Shown here: piece by piece, positions 1-11,760 of the stretch
Layout of the letters: every line of letters begins with the position of its first letter
How positions within the stretch are numbered: position 1 is the stretch's first letter
Origin: Batkoa obscura
Taxonomy: Eukaryota > Entomophthoromycota > Entomophthoromycetes > Entomophthorales > Batkoaceae
Direction of reading: 5' to 3'
Assembly: GCA_030770535.1 (NCBI GenBank)
Contig: JASVEC010000028.1
Span: 124,001-188,000, forward strand
Length of the DNA stretch: 64,000 nucleotides
The notes under the pieces: model-generated
What the model was told of the DNA's origin: nothing
What the model saw: only the letters and a program-made list of their open reading frames with translations
The model's database searches: none
Position numbers and translations under genes: made by a program

Positions 1-2824
1 TATGCTTTATTATTTGCCTCAAGAGGTGCTAAAGTAGTTGTTAATGATCTTGGAGGAGGTCGTGATGGTAAAGGAAATAACTCAAGAGCAGCTGATGTAG
101 TAGTTGAAGAGATTAAAAAAGCTGGTGGTGTAGCTGTAGCCAATTATGACTCTGTTGAAGATAGTGAAAAAGTTGTTGAAACTGCTATCAAAGCCTTCGG
201 TAGAATAGATATCTTAATCAATAATGCAGGGTAATTTTGTTTCCATTATTTATGCCAATTGCTAATTATTCAAAGTATTTTACGTGATCGTTCTTTCGCT
301 AAAATGGCTGATCAAGATTGGGACCTTGTAATGAAAGTCCATCTTCGTGGTTCATATAAGATGTCTAAAGCTTGTTGGGAAATTTTCAGAAAGCAAAAAT
401 TCGGAAGGTAATTTAAATATTTAATGTATTAAACTTTATTTAATCTTTTAGAATTATTATGACTGCTTCAGGTGCTGGTCTTTATGGAAATTACGGACAA
501 GCTAATTATTCATCTGGTAAGTTATTAGCTTTATATTTGACTTTATATTAAAATGTTTTATAGCTAAACTTGCTCTTGTTGCTTTAAGTAATACATTAGC
601 TAAAGAAGGTGCTAAGAACAATATACACTGTAATGTTATTGCACCAATTGCTGCTTCACGTCTTACAGAAGATATTATGCCACCAGAGATTCTTGAAGCT
701 ATGAAACCTGAATTTATCTCACCATTAGTAGCCTATTTATGTCATGAAAACACAGCAGAAAATGGCGGTATATTTGAATGTGGTGCTGGTCAATTTTTCA
801 AACTCAGATATGAGCGTACTAAAGGATGCACTTTTAAAGCAGATTCAACATTTTTACCTGGTGCCATTGCCGCAAAATTTGATAAAATCATGGACTTTTC
901 AGAAGCTAATCATCCATCAAGCATTGGAGAAACTGATTGGATCAGTTTACTTGAAGAAGCTAAAACCCTCACAACAAATGAATCTAAAGCTGATATGCGC
1001 TTAGATGGTCAAGTTGCCATTATTACTGGTGCTGGAAATGGCCTTGGTCGCGCTTATTCCCTTTTATTTGGTAAATTAGGTGCCTCTGTAGTAGTCAATG
1101 ATCTTGGAAAAGCTAAAGATGCTTCTGGTAACCTTGTACCTGCTGCCGACCTTGTTGTTGAAGAAATTAAGAAAGCTGGAGGTAAAGCTGTTGCGAATTA
1201 CGATTCAGTAGAATTTGGTGAAAAGATTGTCGAAACTGCTATTAAAGCTTTTGGACGTATTGATATCGTTGTCAACAATGCTGGTATCCTTCGTGATCGT
1301 TCTTTTGGAAAAATGAATGACCAAGATTGGGATTTAGTTTACACTGTCCATCTTAAAGGTACATATAGTGTATCCAAAGCCGCATGGCCATATATGCTTA
1401 AACAAAAATATGGTCGTATCATCAATACTGCTTCTGCTGTTGGATTATATGGTAACTTTGGTCAAGCCAATTACTCTGCCTGTAAATTAGGTATCCACGG
1501 TTTAACTCAAACTCTCGCTTTAGAAGGTGCTAGTAAGAATATCAAAGTCAACACTATTGCTCCAAATGCAGGTACTGCCATGACCGCAACTATTATGCCA
1601 CCAGAAATTGTTGAAATGTTGAAACCCGACTACGTTGCACCACTTGTAGCCTTTTTAGCTCATCCAGATGTACCAGAATCTGGTCAAGTTTATGAATGTG
1701 GAAGCTGTTGGATCTCTAGAGTACGCTGGCAACGTACCAAGGGTGCAGGTTTACCAGTAAATAAGGGAATTGCACCAGAAGATGTTGCTAAGATTTTTGA
1801 CAAAATCACTGATTTTACTCACCATACCTACCCAACTTCTCTCAATGAATCTGTAAGCACTATGTATGAAAGTTTCCAAGCACTCTCAGGTGGTGATAGT
1901 AACGAATCATCAGAAGATTTAGTTGGTAATATTGAAGCAGCTCTTAAATACCGTAGTGAGATAGCTGATTACAGTTACACTCAAAGAGATGTCATTCTAT
2001 ATGCATTAGGATTAGGAGCTAAACGTACTGAGTTGGATTTAGTGTATGAAAACGCTGACAATTTCTTCACGCTCCCTACCTTTGCTGTTTTGGCTGGATT
2101 TGAAAATGGTGCTGAATTCAATAAATTCATCCCTGAATTTAACCCAATGATGTTACTTCATGGTGAACAATACTTAGAACTCCACGGTCCTTTACCAACT
2201 GAAGGTACCCTCAAGACTCAAAGCCGTATTGTTGATATTGTTGACAAAGGCAAATCAACCATTGTAAGTGCTGGTATTGAAATCAAAGATGAGTCTGGAA
2301 AACTTTTAGCTGATGCTCAATCTACTGTGTTTATCCGTGGTGTTGGTAACTTTGGAGGTTCAAATAAGGCCAAAGATCGTGGAAGTGCAACCGCTTTAAA
2401 TGCTCCACCTAAACGTGAACCTGATTACACTGAAATTTTAGCTACTCATGAAGATCAAGCAGCACTTTACCGTTTATCTGGTGACTACAATCCATTACAC
2501 ATTGATGCAGCCATGTCTTCAATGGGTGGTTTCAAGACTCCTATTTTACATGGTCTCTGCACATATGGTATGGCTGGTAAAGCCTTACTTAAAAAATATG
2601 GCAAGAATTCACCAACTGTTATGAAGTCCATCAAAGCTAGATTCTCAAGTCATGTTATACCTGGTGAAAAATTATCACTTCAATCATGGATTGATCCAGA
2701 AAACAATAAAAAGGTTTTATTTGTTGTTGAAGTATTAGGTCGCCCTAAGAAATCATACGCCATTACTAATGCTGCTGTTGAGTTCAATGAACCCGTTCAA
2801 GTTCCTTCCTCATCAAAACTTTAA
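1..2824 (+). CDS. FOX2: Peroxisomal multifunctional enzyme type 2 (MFE-2), 5' end outside window
   Basis: Catalyses the hydration and NAD-dependent dehydrogenation steps of peroxisomal fatty-acid beta-oxidation. Exons seen are 1-230, 276-407, 452-516 and 564-2824, joined in frame by 45-47-bp introns, giving 895 residues; roughly the first 20 residues lie upstream. Order of domains: a first short-chain dehydrogenase domain with the NNAG motif and a YSSAK catalytic YxxxK; a second one starting near 990 with the GAGNGLGRA nucleotide-binding loop, NNAG and YSACK; then a MaoC-type hydratase-2 domain carrying the GDYNPLHID motif near 2480. The protein ends SSSKL, a type-1 peroxisomal targeting signal. 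Two dehydrogenase domains plus hydratase is the usual fungal arrangement (about 900 aa). The last exon holds most of the gene. Confidence 0.95.
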
Positions 2825-2936
2825 ATTTCTATCTAAATATATTTTTTATTTAAAGCTTAATTGATTTTATTTTATTTTTAATTGAAAGTGATTTAAATCA
2901 AATATGAATTAAAAGATATACAAATTATTTATCATA

Positions 2937-3491
2937 TGGTGATGTCCGAGTTAGTTTCACTTTTTTATCCAATTTTTAAATATTTGTATTAAATCTAAAA
3001 CTTTTACATTTATTAAGAAAATATAAAGCTATAGTTTGATAATAATAATATATGAGGATGTTTTTTTTGGTTTCATTATTTTTTCCATTTTTTAAGCGCT
3101 ATTTGAGTGGAAAGATTGTTGGTAAAATTCTTTAAAAAAATACATCCCCATTTATTGGTTTTTATTTTAAAATTTAGTTATAAAAGCTTGCATTTTGTTT
3201 TTGTTAATAAAAAATAAAGTCAAACAACTATATATTTATATGTTATATACCTATTAAACATTTAATAAAGTTATTTTAAACATTTAGTAAAAATAATATA
3301 AAGTATATAATTAGAAAAAGTAATTATTTAAAAAAAATGAGACAATTAAAATAAATCTTTCAAGTTAAATAAAAGATTTAATTTTAAGCTTTTTAAATTT
3401 AACCAATCACATGTTAAGGACTTATAAATTTAAAAACTTAAAATTTAGATTAATTTTTAACTAAATTCTGAAACCAGTTCGGACATCCCCA
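2937..3491 (-). mobile_element. Family B deletion derivative (B0), non-autonomous
   Basis: The left end TGGTGATGTCCGAGTTAG and right end CGGACATCCCCA are inverted and flanked by TA on both sides. About 100 bases at the left and about 330 at the right align with the ends of the full B element at 23723-26227 in the same orientation. The transposase region is missing, and a 98-bp family A element (3053-3150) sits at the junction. It is an internally deleted copy that could only have moved with help from a full element. Strand is given by analogy with B1, whose transposase reads on the minus strand. Confidence 0.8.
3053..3150. mobile_element. Family A miniature element, copy A1
   Basis: About 98 bp from TGAGGATGTTTTTTTTGG to AATACATCCCCA, with inverted ends and the internal AAGCGCTATTTGAG core shared by all family A copies. 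It lies inside the deleted B element B0. The left flank is TA and the right flank TT, so the presumed TA duplication has mutated on one side. Confidence 0.75.
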
Positions 3492-3695
3492 TATAATAGT
3501 AAAAAGCAGTATGCTCAAGTAGTTTCATAAAATAATACTAGCTTTTAATAACTTATTTACTTAAAAGTATAATATTTAAAAAAAGCGTTTTAATTTGTTG
3601 CTTCTGTATGTTATTTAATATTTGTTTTTATTGTTCTCCCAGGCTTCATAGTAATTAATTTAGGATTTTATTAGAGCTGTTGAGTTTAAAACTAG

Positions 3696-4253
3696 TGTAA
3701 AATGTAAAATGTAAAATATAAAATAAAAAAAGGATAGTCAAAGTTTGATAATACTCAGTTTTAACTAAGTTATTTTTAATTTATTAAAGTGATGTTTAAT
3801 GAAGATTGCTAATAAAGCCTATTATTGATTGAAGGCCTCTTTCATCTTTATTTTCTTAAGAGTTTTAAAAAAAATATTATAATGTTATAATTATTATAAA
3901 TAAACTTAAGCCTTATTAATGATAAAAATTAAATTTGACTCATAGGGCTTATGAAAGTAATATTTAAAAGATCATGATGTAAAAATTATAAATTGAACTA
4001 ACATGTAATATTATAATAATGGTAATGTATAACTTTCACCCTTACAGCCATTAGCTCATTAAAGATTCAAAAAGTTTCAAATTATGTATTTTTGATGACC
4101 TTCTTATTTAATACTATAATGTTGAAAATATGATCAAAATTTCTTTTATTGTAGCTCGTTTAAATTTTTTTCTTGCATAGCAGTAATGTAAAAAAAATAC
4201 TGTACTATCTTTGGTAGTAGATGTAACATTTTACATTTTACATTTTACATTTA
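3696..4253. repeat. Inverted pair of TGTAAAA tandem tracts
   Basis: Three to four units of TGTAAAA/TATAAAA lie at 3696-3722, and the reverse complement, four units of TTTTACA, lies at 4228-4253. The two tracts face each other 0.5 kb apart. They could be the ends of an old miniature element or two chance low-complexity tracts. No target duplication is evident. Confidence 0.35.
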
Positions 4254-4528
4254 TAGCTACTCAGAATCTTTTTAAGTGATCTTAATAATAACAATTAATT
4301 GATTAATTTATAAAAGTAAAACAAAGGGAGATGTCGGATCCTTGTCATACTTTAATCTATGAATAAAGATGAAATTTATGGAACAATACTCCGCCTTAAC
4401 TGACTTTAATATATTTTATATTAGATTATTTTCATACATAAAATTTAATTAAGAATAAGTTTTATTTTCAAAATAAGCACATCGTATTAAGTAGAGAGAT
4501 TAAAGAAGAAGTAAAGAAATGAAAGTAA

Positions 4529-5059
4529 TTAAGGGGTCATTCTTCTTGAAGAATAAGCTTGATGGGGAGTAGCTATAACTGGAGATGGGATTACTTGAGG
4601 TGGTTCTAAAGTCTTTACCGAAGCTAAATTAACAAATACCAGATTTGGCGATAATACTCCTAAAGTCCTTTGGGAATCCTTCTCAAGGTAGCCTACCAGT
4701 AAGCTGCTTGTTTGGCCCAAAATACAAATTGAATCACCTGGACGAAAGTGCAAGTGTAAATTATGGTGTGAGTCAAGCATTGATTCGGTGTCTGCTCTAG
4801 AGCGTACTAAATCTTTACGTGAAGGGTATTGGGATTTTGCACTTACGGTGCACTGCACTGAAGTGGTAAAGGGGTTAATATTGCCTATAATATCCATAAG
4901 CAAAGGCTGATTCTTAATCTTATTTGGTGAGGGACGTATTGAATATCTTTTGGGATTTTCTCTCATTGAAGGTGTTTCCTTCATAAGAGGTTTTTCAGAT
5001 ATAGAATCAGTATCTGATGTTGAGCCAAATAAACAACTAAAACAGGAAAAGAACCCCAT
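4529..5059 (-). CDS. Unknown 176-aa protein with cysteine-rich N-terminus
   Basis: Single-exon reading frame, 176 residues, ATG at 5059 in an AT-rich leader. I do not recognise the family. The N-terminus MGFFSCFSCLFGS has three cysteines among hydrophobic residues, which suggests palmitoylation and membrane attachment. Glycine is at position 2, but Phe at position 3 is unfavourable for myristoylation. A serine-, proline- and lysine-rich stretch follows (about residues 14-60). Residues 95-145 are more ordered, with alternating hydrophobics (HLHFRPGDSICILG, LLVGYLE), perhaps a small beta fold. The mixed composition and length in such AT-rich DNA argue for a real gene. It has no close neighbours. 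Confidence 0.6.
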   Translation of the reverse strand: MGFFSCFSCLFGSTSDTDSISEKPLMKETPSMRENPKRYSIRPSPNKIKNQPLLMDIIGNINPFTTSVQCTVSAKSQYPSRKDLVRSRADTESMLDSHHNLHLHFRPGDSICILGQTSSLLVGYLEKDSQRTLGVLSPNLVFVNLASVKTLEPPQVIPSPVIATPHQAYSSRRMTP

Positions 5060-7334
5060 ATTTGTGATTATTGAGTATTTGATAAGATATAACTAATGTT
5101 ATGGACAATCGATTATTGAATCAACCTTTGAAATGAATAGGATATTTGTATTAACTTGATACAAAATTTTGAACAATATAACAAACCAGTTGATATAAGT
5201 GATACTTATTTAAAATAAAGATTTGACTAGTAGTGAAACAGAAAATACTTAAATACCAAAAGTATGCTCAAGTTGATATAAACTGCAGTTATAACTTATA
5301 ATTATTGAGGATCAATAGAACCACTAACACTTAAAATATTATTGTATTATTTGTTCAACAAAAATAAAATAAGCTACAAGTCAACTTAGTACCCAATACC
5401 AATTTAACTAAAATTCCTAATTAAAAGAAAAAAGATGAAGAAATATTTTTGATTCCTCTTTTCTTATATAATTTGGATAATTTAATTTATTGGAACCCAA
5501 TTTATTAAGGCTTGATTCTGAATAAGATTAACAAATTAAACATTGTTATTTGCAAAAATAAAAGGCTTTTATTGGTATTTTTAATTGTTGTTTTTAAGTC
5601 ATATCTATCTCTAATTTTAGATCTGCGAGTGAGATATAGTGTCAAACTTATAAATAACCTTATATTTGATAACGATATTTATTAATTAAATGTTGAGTTT
5701 AAAATATTATCATATTATCATATTAAAGTATAGGCAACGCCATAATGTATTAATATCTAACATGAATTACATTTAATAACATCATATCTCAAGTATTATC
5801 ATTTAATTATCAACAATATTTTAGAAACATGACTATTTGCTCATTCTCAATAATCGAGTACACAGGTGTACTTTAATAGTTGTTTTGAATATATTTATTG
5901 AAATCTATAGCATATGTAATACATTTATTCTAACCAATACCCTTAAACTTATTTATAGAAAGATTATAAAACAAAGCAGAAAATATTAATTAAGTTATAA
6001 CTATTTTATTAATTTAGCTTCAATATAAACGATAGACACCTAAGAAAAATAGATTATTATTTGAACAGATTGAATGTTAAATTAAATATGATAACATCAG
6101 TGTTAAAAAGCCAAAAGTGTTTTAATCCACATAAAAGTTCAGGTGAAGAAATTCAAGTTGCATGTTGTTCATCATAATCAACGAAATAAATTAAAGTTTG
6201 TACTTACGTTAGTATATAACATATAGAATATGGTACAGGTTTAACTCCTAAAAAAAAAGAGTAAGTATTTGTGCTTAAATTGAATTGAAAATTAATTAAA
6301 ACCATTTCAGAGAGAAGAACCGTAATTGTTGTTTATCAACATGAGAATTCAGTTGAAGAAATTCAACATTGTTTACAAAATTCATCACAGCTTTGAGTTT
6401 AAATATTAGAAATAAAAAAGTACCTTATAAACAAAAAGAACTCTTTGTACATCAAATAACATTATTCATCATTGTGAGTATTATATTAAGATTGAACCAA
6501 ATAGTACTAGAGTTTTCTAAATAAATAAGATGTAAACTGATGACGCTTATGATTAAAACCCAAAGTAATAGCACGTTGAATGTAGTTGTTTAATGTACAA
6601 AGAATTGACTATTAAAATTTAAAATTTACTATTATTTATACTTTGGAATTTCATCTGCAGGGGTAAAAATTTTGATGAAAATTCTTTAACCAATTATATC
6701 TTCACATTTATTTTCGAAATAGAGTTACTTAATTGGATGTTTGAAATTTGAATTGTTCTTGAGATTTTGAACTTAAAGTTTAATAGATTAATCTGATTTA
6801 AATTAAAATATTCCAACTACTTAGTTATATCAATAACTGACATTGACAATATGAATAATCAAAAGTAATAATCTATTAAAAAGTTGATATCATTTGTTTG
6901 TTTTTACATATAAAATACTTTTCAGCAACAACAAAATACCGGTTAAATTCATAAATAAAGACCTAAGGGTGTATTTTTTAGTTCGAATAATTTGTCCATT
7001 TTTAATAGCTATTGAGTAGAAAAATTGTTCGAAGAATTCTTGTACAAAAAAAGACACTCATCTAATTTAATGATATTATTACTTATCAGATAAAGAGAAA
7101 TATAATATCAACTATGGGTTTGTATATTGAGATTTTTATTTTATGGCTTAAAACGCACTTTAATAAAACAAAAAATTAAATACTTTAATCAATGTAGTGT
7201 ATAGAGCCTTAATGAAATAGTGAGGAAACCTCATGGATTTGAATGATATCTAAGATAAAAACAATAATAAAAACATGTAAAAAATAATGGAAAAATAATA
7301 AAACAAAGTGATGTAAGCATTAATCATTAAATGT
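5060..7334. other. AT-rich intergenic region
   Basis: No reading frame worth calling. A degenerate family A-like element lies at about 6964-7060. I see nothing else in the rest. Confidence 0.5.
6964..7060. mobile_element. Degenerate family A element, copy A2
   Basis: The sequence runs from AAGGGTGTATTTTTTAG to AAAGACACTCA and keeps the family order: T-rich left arm, a TAATAGCTATTGAGTAG version of the core, GAATTC, then an A-rich right arm. It is clearly more diverged than the other copies, so probably an older insertion. Confidence 0.5.
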
Positions 7335-8018
7335 TTATAATAAAAAGTATAAACTAGAAATAAGTAATAAAAATTGAGAGCTGACTAATGTGGTGGAAGA
7401 GCTACCCTTTGCACCGTCTTTACCAGAAGAGCTTTTAGTAGCTTCGTCCTTTGAAAGAAGTTTGAAAGAAGCTGGTGGATATTTTTGATCCTTTGGATCA
7501 GTCCAATTGAGCCATTGGTTATTTTCACATAATTGGGAAGCCTTGAAGTAAAAGGTATTATTTTTCTCTTTAGGTAAAGCAGAAAGGGATGGAAGCTTGA
7601 AAGCGAGAGGGAAATCAGCAAACATATTGTAAGGTATCTTTCCATCTGAGTAGACAATAGCGATAGTTTGACCTTCTGGCTCAGTATGACCATCTGCTTT
7701 CTTGTCAGTTGGTTTTTGATCATCTTTTTTGGGTGCATCATCTCTTCTTTCAACCTTTTTCTCTTCGGTTTTTGATTTTGTTTTTACTTCAGCTTTCCAG
7801 CCTGCTACTGTACCTGCAGAGAATGCGGTCTTAAGGTCAAGGACGTCTTGGTCAAACTCAATGATTACTTTAACGGTGTCTGACTTATCACAACCATGAG
7901 GAATACGAATACTAGTACTGGCGTAAGTTCCTTCAACACCTTGATTTGGGTTAACAGTTACGTGGGAGTTTATCAAGAGTGGTAATGCAGCAATAGTTAA
8001 AGTAGAAAGGAATTTCAT
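7335..8018 (-). CDS. Secreted YcnI-like (DUF1775) protein, likely GPI-anchored, copy 1
   Basis: 227 residues in one exon. Residues 1-18 are a signal peptide. Cleavage after Ser18 would expose His19 of HVTVNP as the mature N-terminus, as in bacterial YcnI proteins, where an N-terminal histidine takes part in copper binding. Family motifs follow: IRIPHGCDKSDTVKV (about 37-51), the GW of VAGWKAEV (about 72), YSDGKIPYNMFADFP (about 128) and the QLCENNQWLNWTDP segment (about 161) with a conserved Trp. A charged Lys/Glu/Asp insert interrupts the domain at about residues 80-120. The C-terminus is Ser/Gly-rich and then hydrophobic, as in a GPI signal. It lies 344 bp from a tandem duplicate on the same strand. 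Copper binding is inferred from the family, not shown. Confidence 0.85.
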   Translation of the reverse strand: MKFLSTLTIAALPLLINSHVTVNPNQGVEGTYASTSIRIPHGCDKSDTVKVIIEFDQDVLDLKTAFSAGTVAGWKAEVKTKSKTEEKKVERRDDAPKKDDQKPTDKKADGHTEPEGQTIAIVYSDGKIPYNMFADFPLAFKLPSLSALPKEKNNTFYFKASQLCENNQWLNWTDPKDQKYPPASFKLLSKDEATKSSSGKDGAKGSSSTTLVSSQFLLLISSLYFLL

Positions 8019-8362
8019 TATTAAATGCTTTAAATCAAATATTAAAAGATAACAAATTACCTTCGGTTTCCTCTGTATTTATATATTTCTTTTCTATGAT
8101 ATCACAAGCTAAAATAATGCATTTAATGTTAATTTATGTCATATTTTTCTAGAAAAAAAGAATAAACTTAATCCTTCCATGATTTGATTGATTTCTAAAA
8201 CTGTTCAATTTACGATAAGTCATAGTTCTTTTTGAAAGTAATTAACCTTTGCTGTTATTCTTACAAATTGAAATAAAACGAATTCTTAACAAATACATTT
8301 GGTTAACGAAAATATACTAAATTTAATTCATTTAATGTAAATATTTATATTAATTTAGCAGA

Positions 8363-9079
8363 TTAAAGTAAAGAGTATAAAACAGTAGCAAGTAATAAGG
8401 CTGGGGAACCATATACTAAAGATGAGGAACTACCTTTTACACCGTCTTTACTAGCACTCTTAGCAAGGACTTTGAAAGCTGGTGGTGGGTATTTGGGGTC
8501 TTTAGGATCAGTCCAATTGAGCCATTGGTTATTTTCACATAATTGGGAGGCTTTGAAGTAAAGGGTAGCATTTGCTTCTTTTGGTAAAGCAGAAAGAGAT
8601 GGAAGCTTGAAAGAGATAGGGAAATCAAGGAAAAGGTCAGCAGGTACTTTACCTCCTGAATAAATAATCTTGGTGACTGGACCTTTCTTTTCAGCTGGTT
8701 TAGCATCATCTTTCTTATCAGTGGCTTTAGTGGCATCCTTAGTTTCGGATGGTTTGACTTCACTTGTTTTGGTTTCATCCTTCTTTTCTACAGTACTATC
8801 GCCATGTCTTCTTTCTAATTTCTTTTCGACTGGGGCAGTCACAAGCTCGGTGGACCAACCATTAACATAACCAGCAGAGAAAGGAGTTTTAAGATCAATA
8901 AGGACTTGATCAAACTCAATTACTAATTTAACAGTGCTGGAACCATCACAACCATGTGGAATACGAAGATTAGCGCTTTGATAACCTTCTTCAATACCCT
9001 CTTTTGGAGATACAGTAACGTGGGAGTTGACTAAAAATGGGAGTAAAGTAGCAGCAAGGGTAGTAAAAGTAAATTTCAT
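8363..9079 (-). CDS. Secreted YcnI-like (DUF1775) protein, likely GPI-anchored, copy 2
   Basis: 238 residues, one exon. Signal peptide 1-19, then His20 starting HVTVSP. It shares the RIPHGCDGSSTVKLVIEFDQ block, the GW motif, YSGGKVPADLFLDFP and QLCENNQWLNWTDP with copy 1, and long stretches are identical at the DNA level, so the two arose by tandem duplication. The inserted low-complexity region (about residues 85-130) is longer here and built of Lys-Thr-Glu-Pro-Ala runs such as KPSETKDATKATDKKDDAKP. The tail SSSSLVYGSPALLLATVLYSLL fits a GPI-anchor signal. An extracellular copper-binding surface role is plausible but inferred. Confidence 0.85.
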   Translation of the reverse strand: MKFTFTTLAATLLPFLVNSHVTVSPKEGIEEGYQSANLRIPHGCDGSSTVKLVIEFDQVLIDLKTPFSAGYVNGWSTELVTAPVEKKLERRHGDSTVEKKDETKTSEVKPSETKDATKATDKKDDAKPAEKKGPVTKIIYSGGKVPADLFLDFPISFKLPSLSALPKEANATLYFKASQLCENNQWLNWTDPKDPKYPPPAFKVLAKSASKDGVKGSSSSLVYGSPALLLATVLYSLL

Positions 9080-10861
9080 TATATAAGAAATATATGAGAG
9101 TCCTAATGAAAAGGTGAGGTAAAGTAGATTAATCTAGTTTCTATTTATACTTTTCAGAACTAGTAATATGGGTTACAGCTTTGTTTGTGTTAAATGTTCT
9201 ATGCTTTTTTAAATAAATAAAAATTCTAAATTTAGTAAGCTTCTGGCACCTTCTTTTTGAACCAATTTATTCTTCGCTTCTTATTGACCCATTTTGTAAA
9301 AGTGATTACCCTGATTTAATCAACATTTTATGGGCCTATGTATCAAGTTTGTAGCAATATGAGCTATCATAACTACATTATTTATAATATTTGCATTATT
9401 TTGAATTCTATGCGAAATAGCATTATATTTACAATTAGATATCACATTCCTCAAGTTGATTTATAAACAAGATCGAAAAATATTACAAAAATATTTAGAA
9501 TTTTTTCTTCTTAAATTAACATCAGTCATTCTTCACAATCAATTAATAGAAATATTATTCCTTCGAGAAAGTTCCAATCGAGCTTCTTCAACTATTCTAT
9601 ATATGTTTTAGTTAATATATGGCATAAGAAAAAGCTATGTGTAAATCTTTTAATTATCCTTTATTTGATTTTGAAATCATGGGGTTTATATGTGACCTTC
9701 TAGAAGGATTTTTAAGAAAAAAGAACGGATCATTAAAGTAAGAATATAATTCTAAGTACCCATCCTCGATTTATTCTTAGAAATCTTAGATAAATATAAA
9801 TTTTTGCAAATTAAGTGGATACAGGTTTACAATCATATATTCGATATTAGTTTAGCATTTCGAATGTACTGTATATTCAAATTAATTATTGTATGAGCCA
9901 AAGGTAATATATAAGATGTTAAAGTATTAAGAGGTATGTAGCCTTTTTAGACTCATTTAAGATGTGCCAGATAAAATCAATTATTTCTTTAAATCGTCAT
10001 CTATAATTAAAAGTTAAGGGTATAGGAAGAGTAAAAGCTTAGGAAATAGTAATAAAGTAGAATATTTAATAGTATTATATACATTATTATTGCTTAGGTG
10101 ATATGAAAATATCTTGAATAGATAAATTTATTTAACTTCGTATAAAAGTTTATTATAGATGCTTTTCTAAATTAATACTAAATTATAATATTTATAAATT
10201 AAAGAAAAAATATTCCATAGTTTTTCTAAAATAAAACTATACCTTTCGAAAATTGTTATAATTATAAATATATATATATATATCTGTATAATAATTCTAG
10301 ATTGATTGTAAAGTATTTTGATGCTTCGATTTTATTAATTAACTTCAAAAATATCAGTTATTTATTCTATTTTTAATTATTAAATGTACATATTTTATTT
10401 TAAAAGCTTACAATAAATGGAAGAAATCTTTTTATTATGATTATAAAAGAAAAATTATATTGATATCACAAATTAATTTTTACATAAAATTATTTAAAAT
10501 AAACTATTTAACTGTAGTTATAAAATATTTATTTTTTCAATATTTCTCGTTTCGCAATGATAATTTAATATTTTGCATTGTTTCTAATAAAACTAAAGTA
10601 CCAAAATAATTTATGAATAATCTAGAACTATTATACTAATTTTTTTAATTGTCTTTATTATGTTATTATGATTTTTCAAAAAGTACAAGTTTTTATATTA
10701 TCTAAACTATTTTAAAGTCTTTAATTTTAAAATCACTAGTTATTAATATATTTAAATAAGCTTTGTAAATTTGATCCATTATTTTTAAAAAACAACGGTT
10801 TATTGTGGTTTTAAAATCATAACATTTATATAACAGTAGCTTGTAGTATAAATTCAATATA

Positions 10862-10963
10862 TGAGGGTGTTTTTTTTTGGCTTCATTACTTTTTCCATGT
10901 TTTAAGCGCTATTTGAGTGGGAAAATTGTTAGTAAAATCCTTAAACATAAAAATACATCCCCA
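10862..10963. mobile_element. Family A miniature element, copy A3
   Basis: From TGAGGGTGTTTTTTTTTGG to AATACATCCCCA, 102 bp, flanked by TA on each side. It contains the AAGCGCTATTTGAGTGG core and the GTTAGTAAAATCCTTAAAC right arm, nearly identical to A1 and A6. Confidence 0.85.
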
Positions 10964-11229
10964 TATATTTGCTAGTTATTTAACCTTTGCAATGCTTTAT
11001 TTTTAATTTCAAATTATGTTTTCATGATAAAAATTCATGCAACTTTTAGTAGTATTTTTAACCTATTATAGCCATAGTAAGAAAAGAATTTCAACAAACT
11101 GAATAAAAATTTCTATTGAAAATTTCATTAAAAGTGAACAAATAGTGAATTTTCATGTGATATTTAATTTGGTCACTTTTGTTAAAAATTATAATTGAGT
11201 TTTTTTTACTTTGGTTCATTTAAATTTTT

Positions 11230-11760
11230 TTTTAAAATTACGTCCTAGGATAGTGTTAATTAAAAACATGATAATAGTAATCGAGTTTACTGGGGATCAA
11301 TGGCAGCTTCTGTAAATACTAATAAACCCAAAGGGGCCCTAATCAAGGATATACTTAGGTTTCTTAGACGATTTGAGTTTAAAAGTGAAAAATGAGAATT
11401 CTTTAGCCAGGAAGGATTTCCATTCGGAAATATAATCCTGGGCTCATGTGGAACTGAGCTGGGATCTGGAGACTATCTTTCAATATTAGCAATGGATTAC
11501 TCAAGTAGTACAAGTTATGAAAAGAGATAGTTTAAACTAGAAAATGTGCGAAATATCATGGGATAAAAGTGAACTCCTGATACCACTTCAAATAAATCTA
11601 AACATAACAAGGTTTATATTACTACTGAAAAAGTAACAAACTTCTAAGAGATTCATTAAAAATAAAGCACAATTGGGAAATCTAACAAAAGGGGAAGAAG
11701 GGTCTGGAGGTTGAGACTTTTAGATCTTTATTACTTATTGTTAATCTACACATAGTCCAG
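11230..11760. pseudogene. Decayed fragment of unknown origin
   Basis: This 0.5-kb block is visibly less AT-rich than its surroundings. It has short interrupted coding-like stretches on the plus strand and a purine run (AAAAGGGGAAGAAGGG) near 11690. No intact frame and no recognisable domain. It could be a worn mobile-element relic or an old gene fragment, and I cannot tell which. Confidence 0.3.

Larger units (their letters stand above)
2825..4528. other. AT-rich intergenic region with nested small transposons
   Basis: No gene is supported here. It holds the 555-bp deleted B element with a nested family A element (2937-3491) and a pair of inverted TGTAAAA-repeat tracts (3696-3722 and 4228-4253). 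The rest is AT-rich sequence in which I see nothing. Confidence 0.6.

Noticed and set aside
744-1004. 86-codon frame overlapping MFE-2
   Set aside because: Out-of-frame shadow of a strongly conserved domain.
11230-11760. Functional gene in the less AT-rich block
   Set aside because: No open frame of useful length on either strand, only broken stretches.
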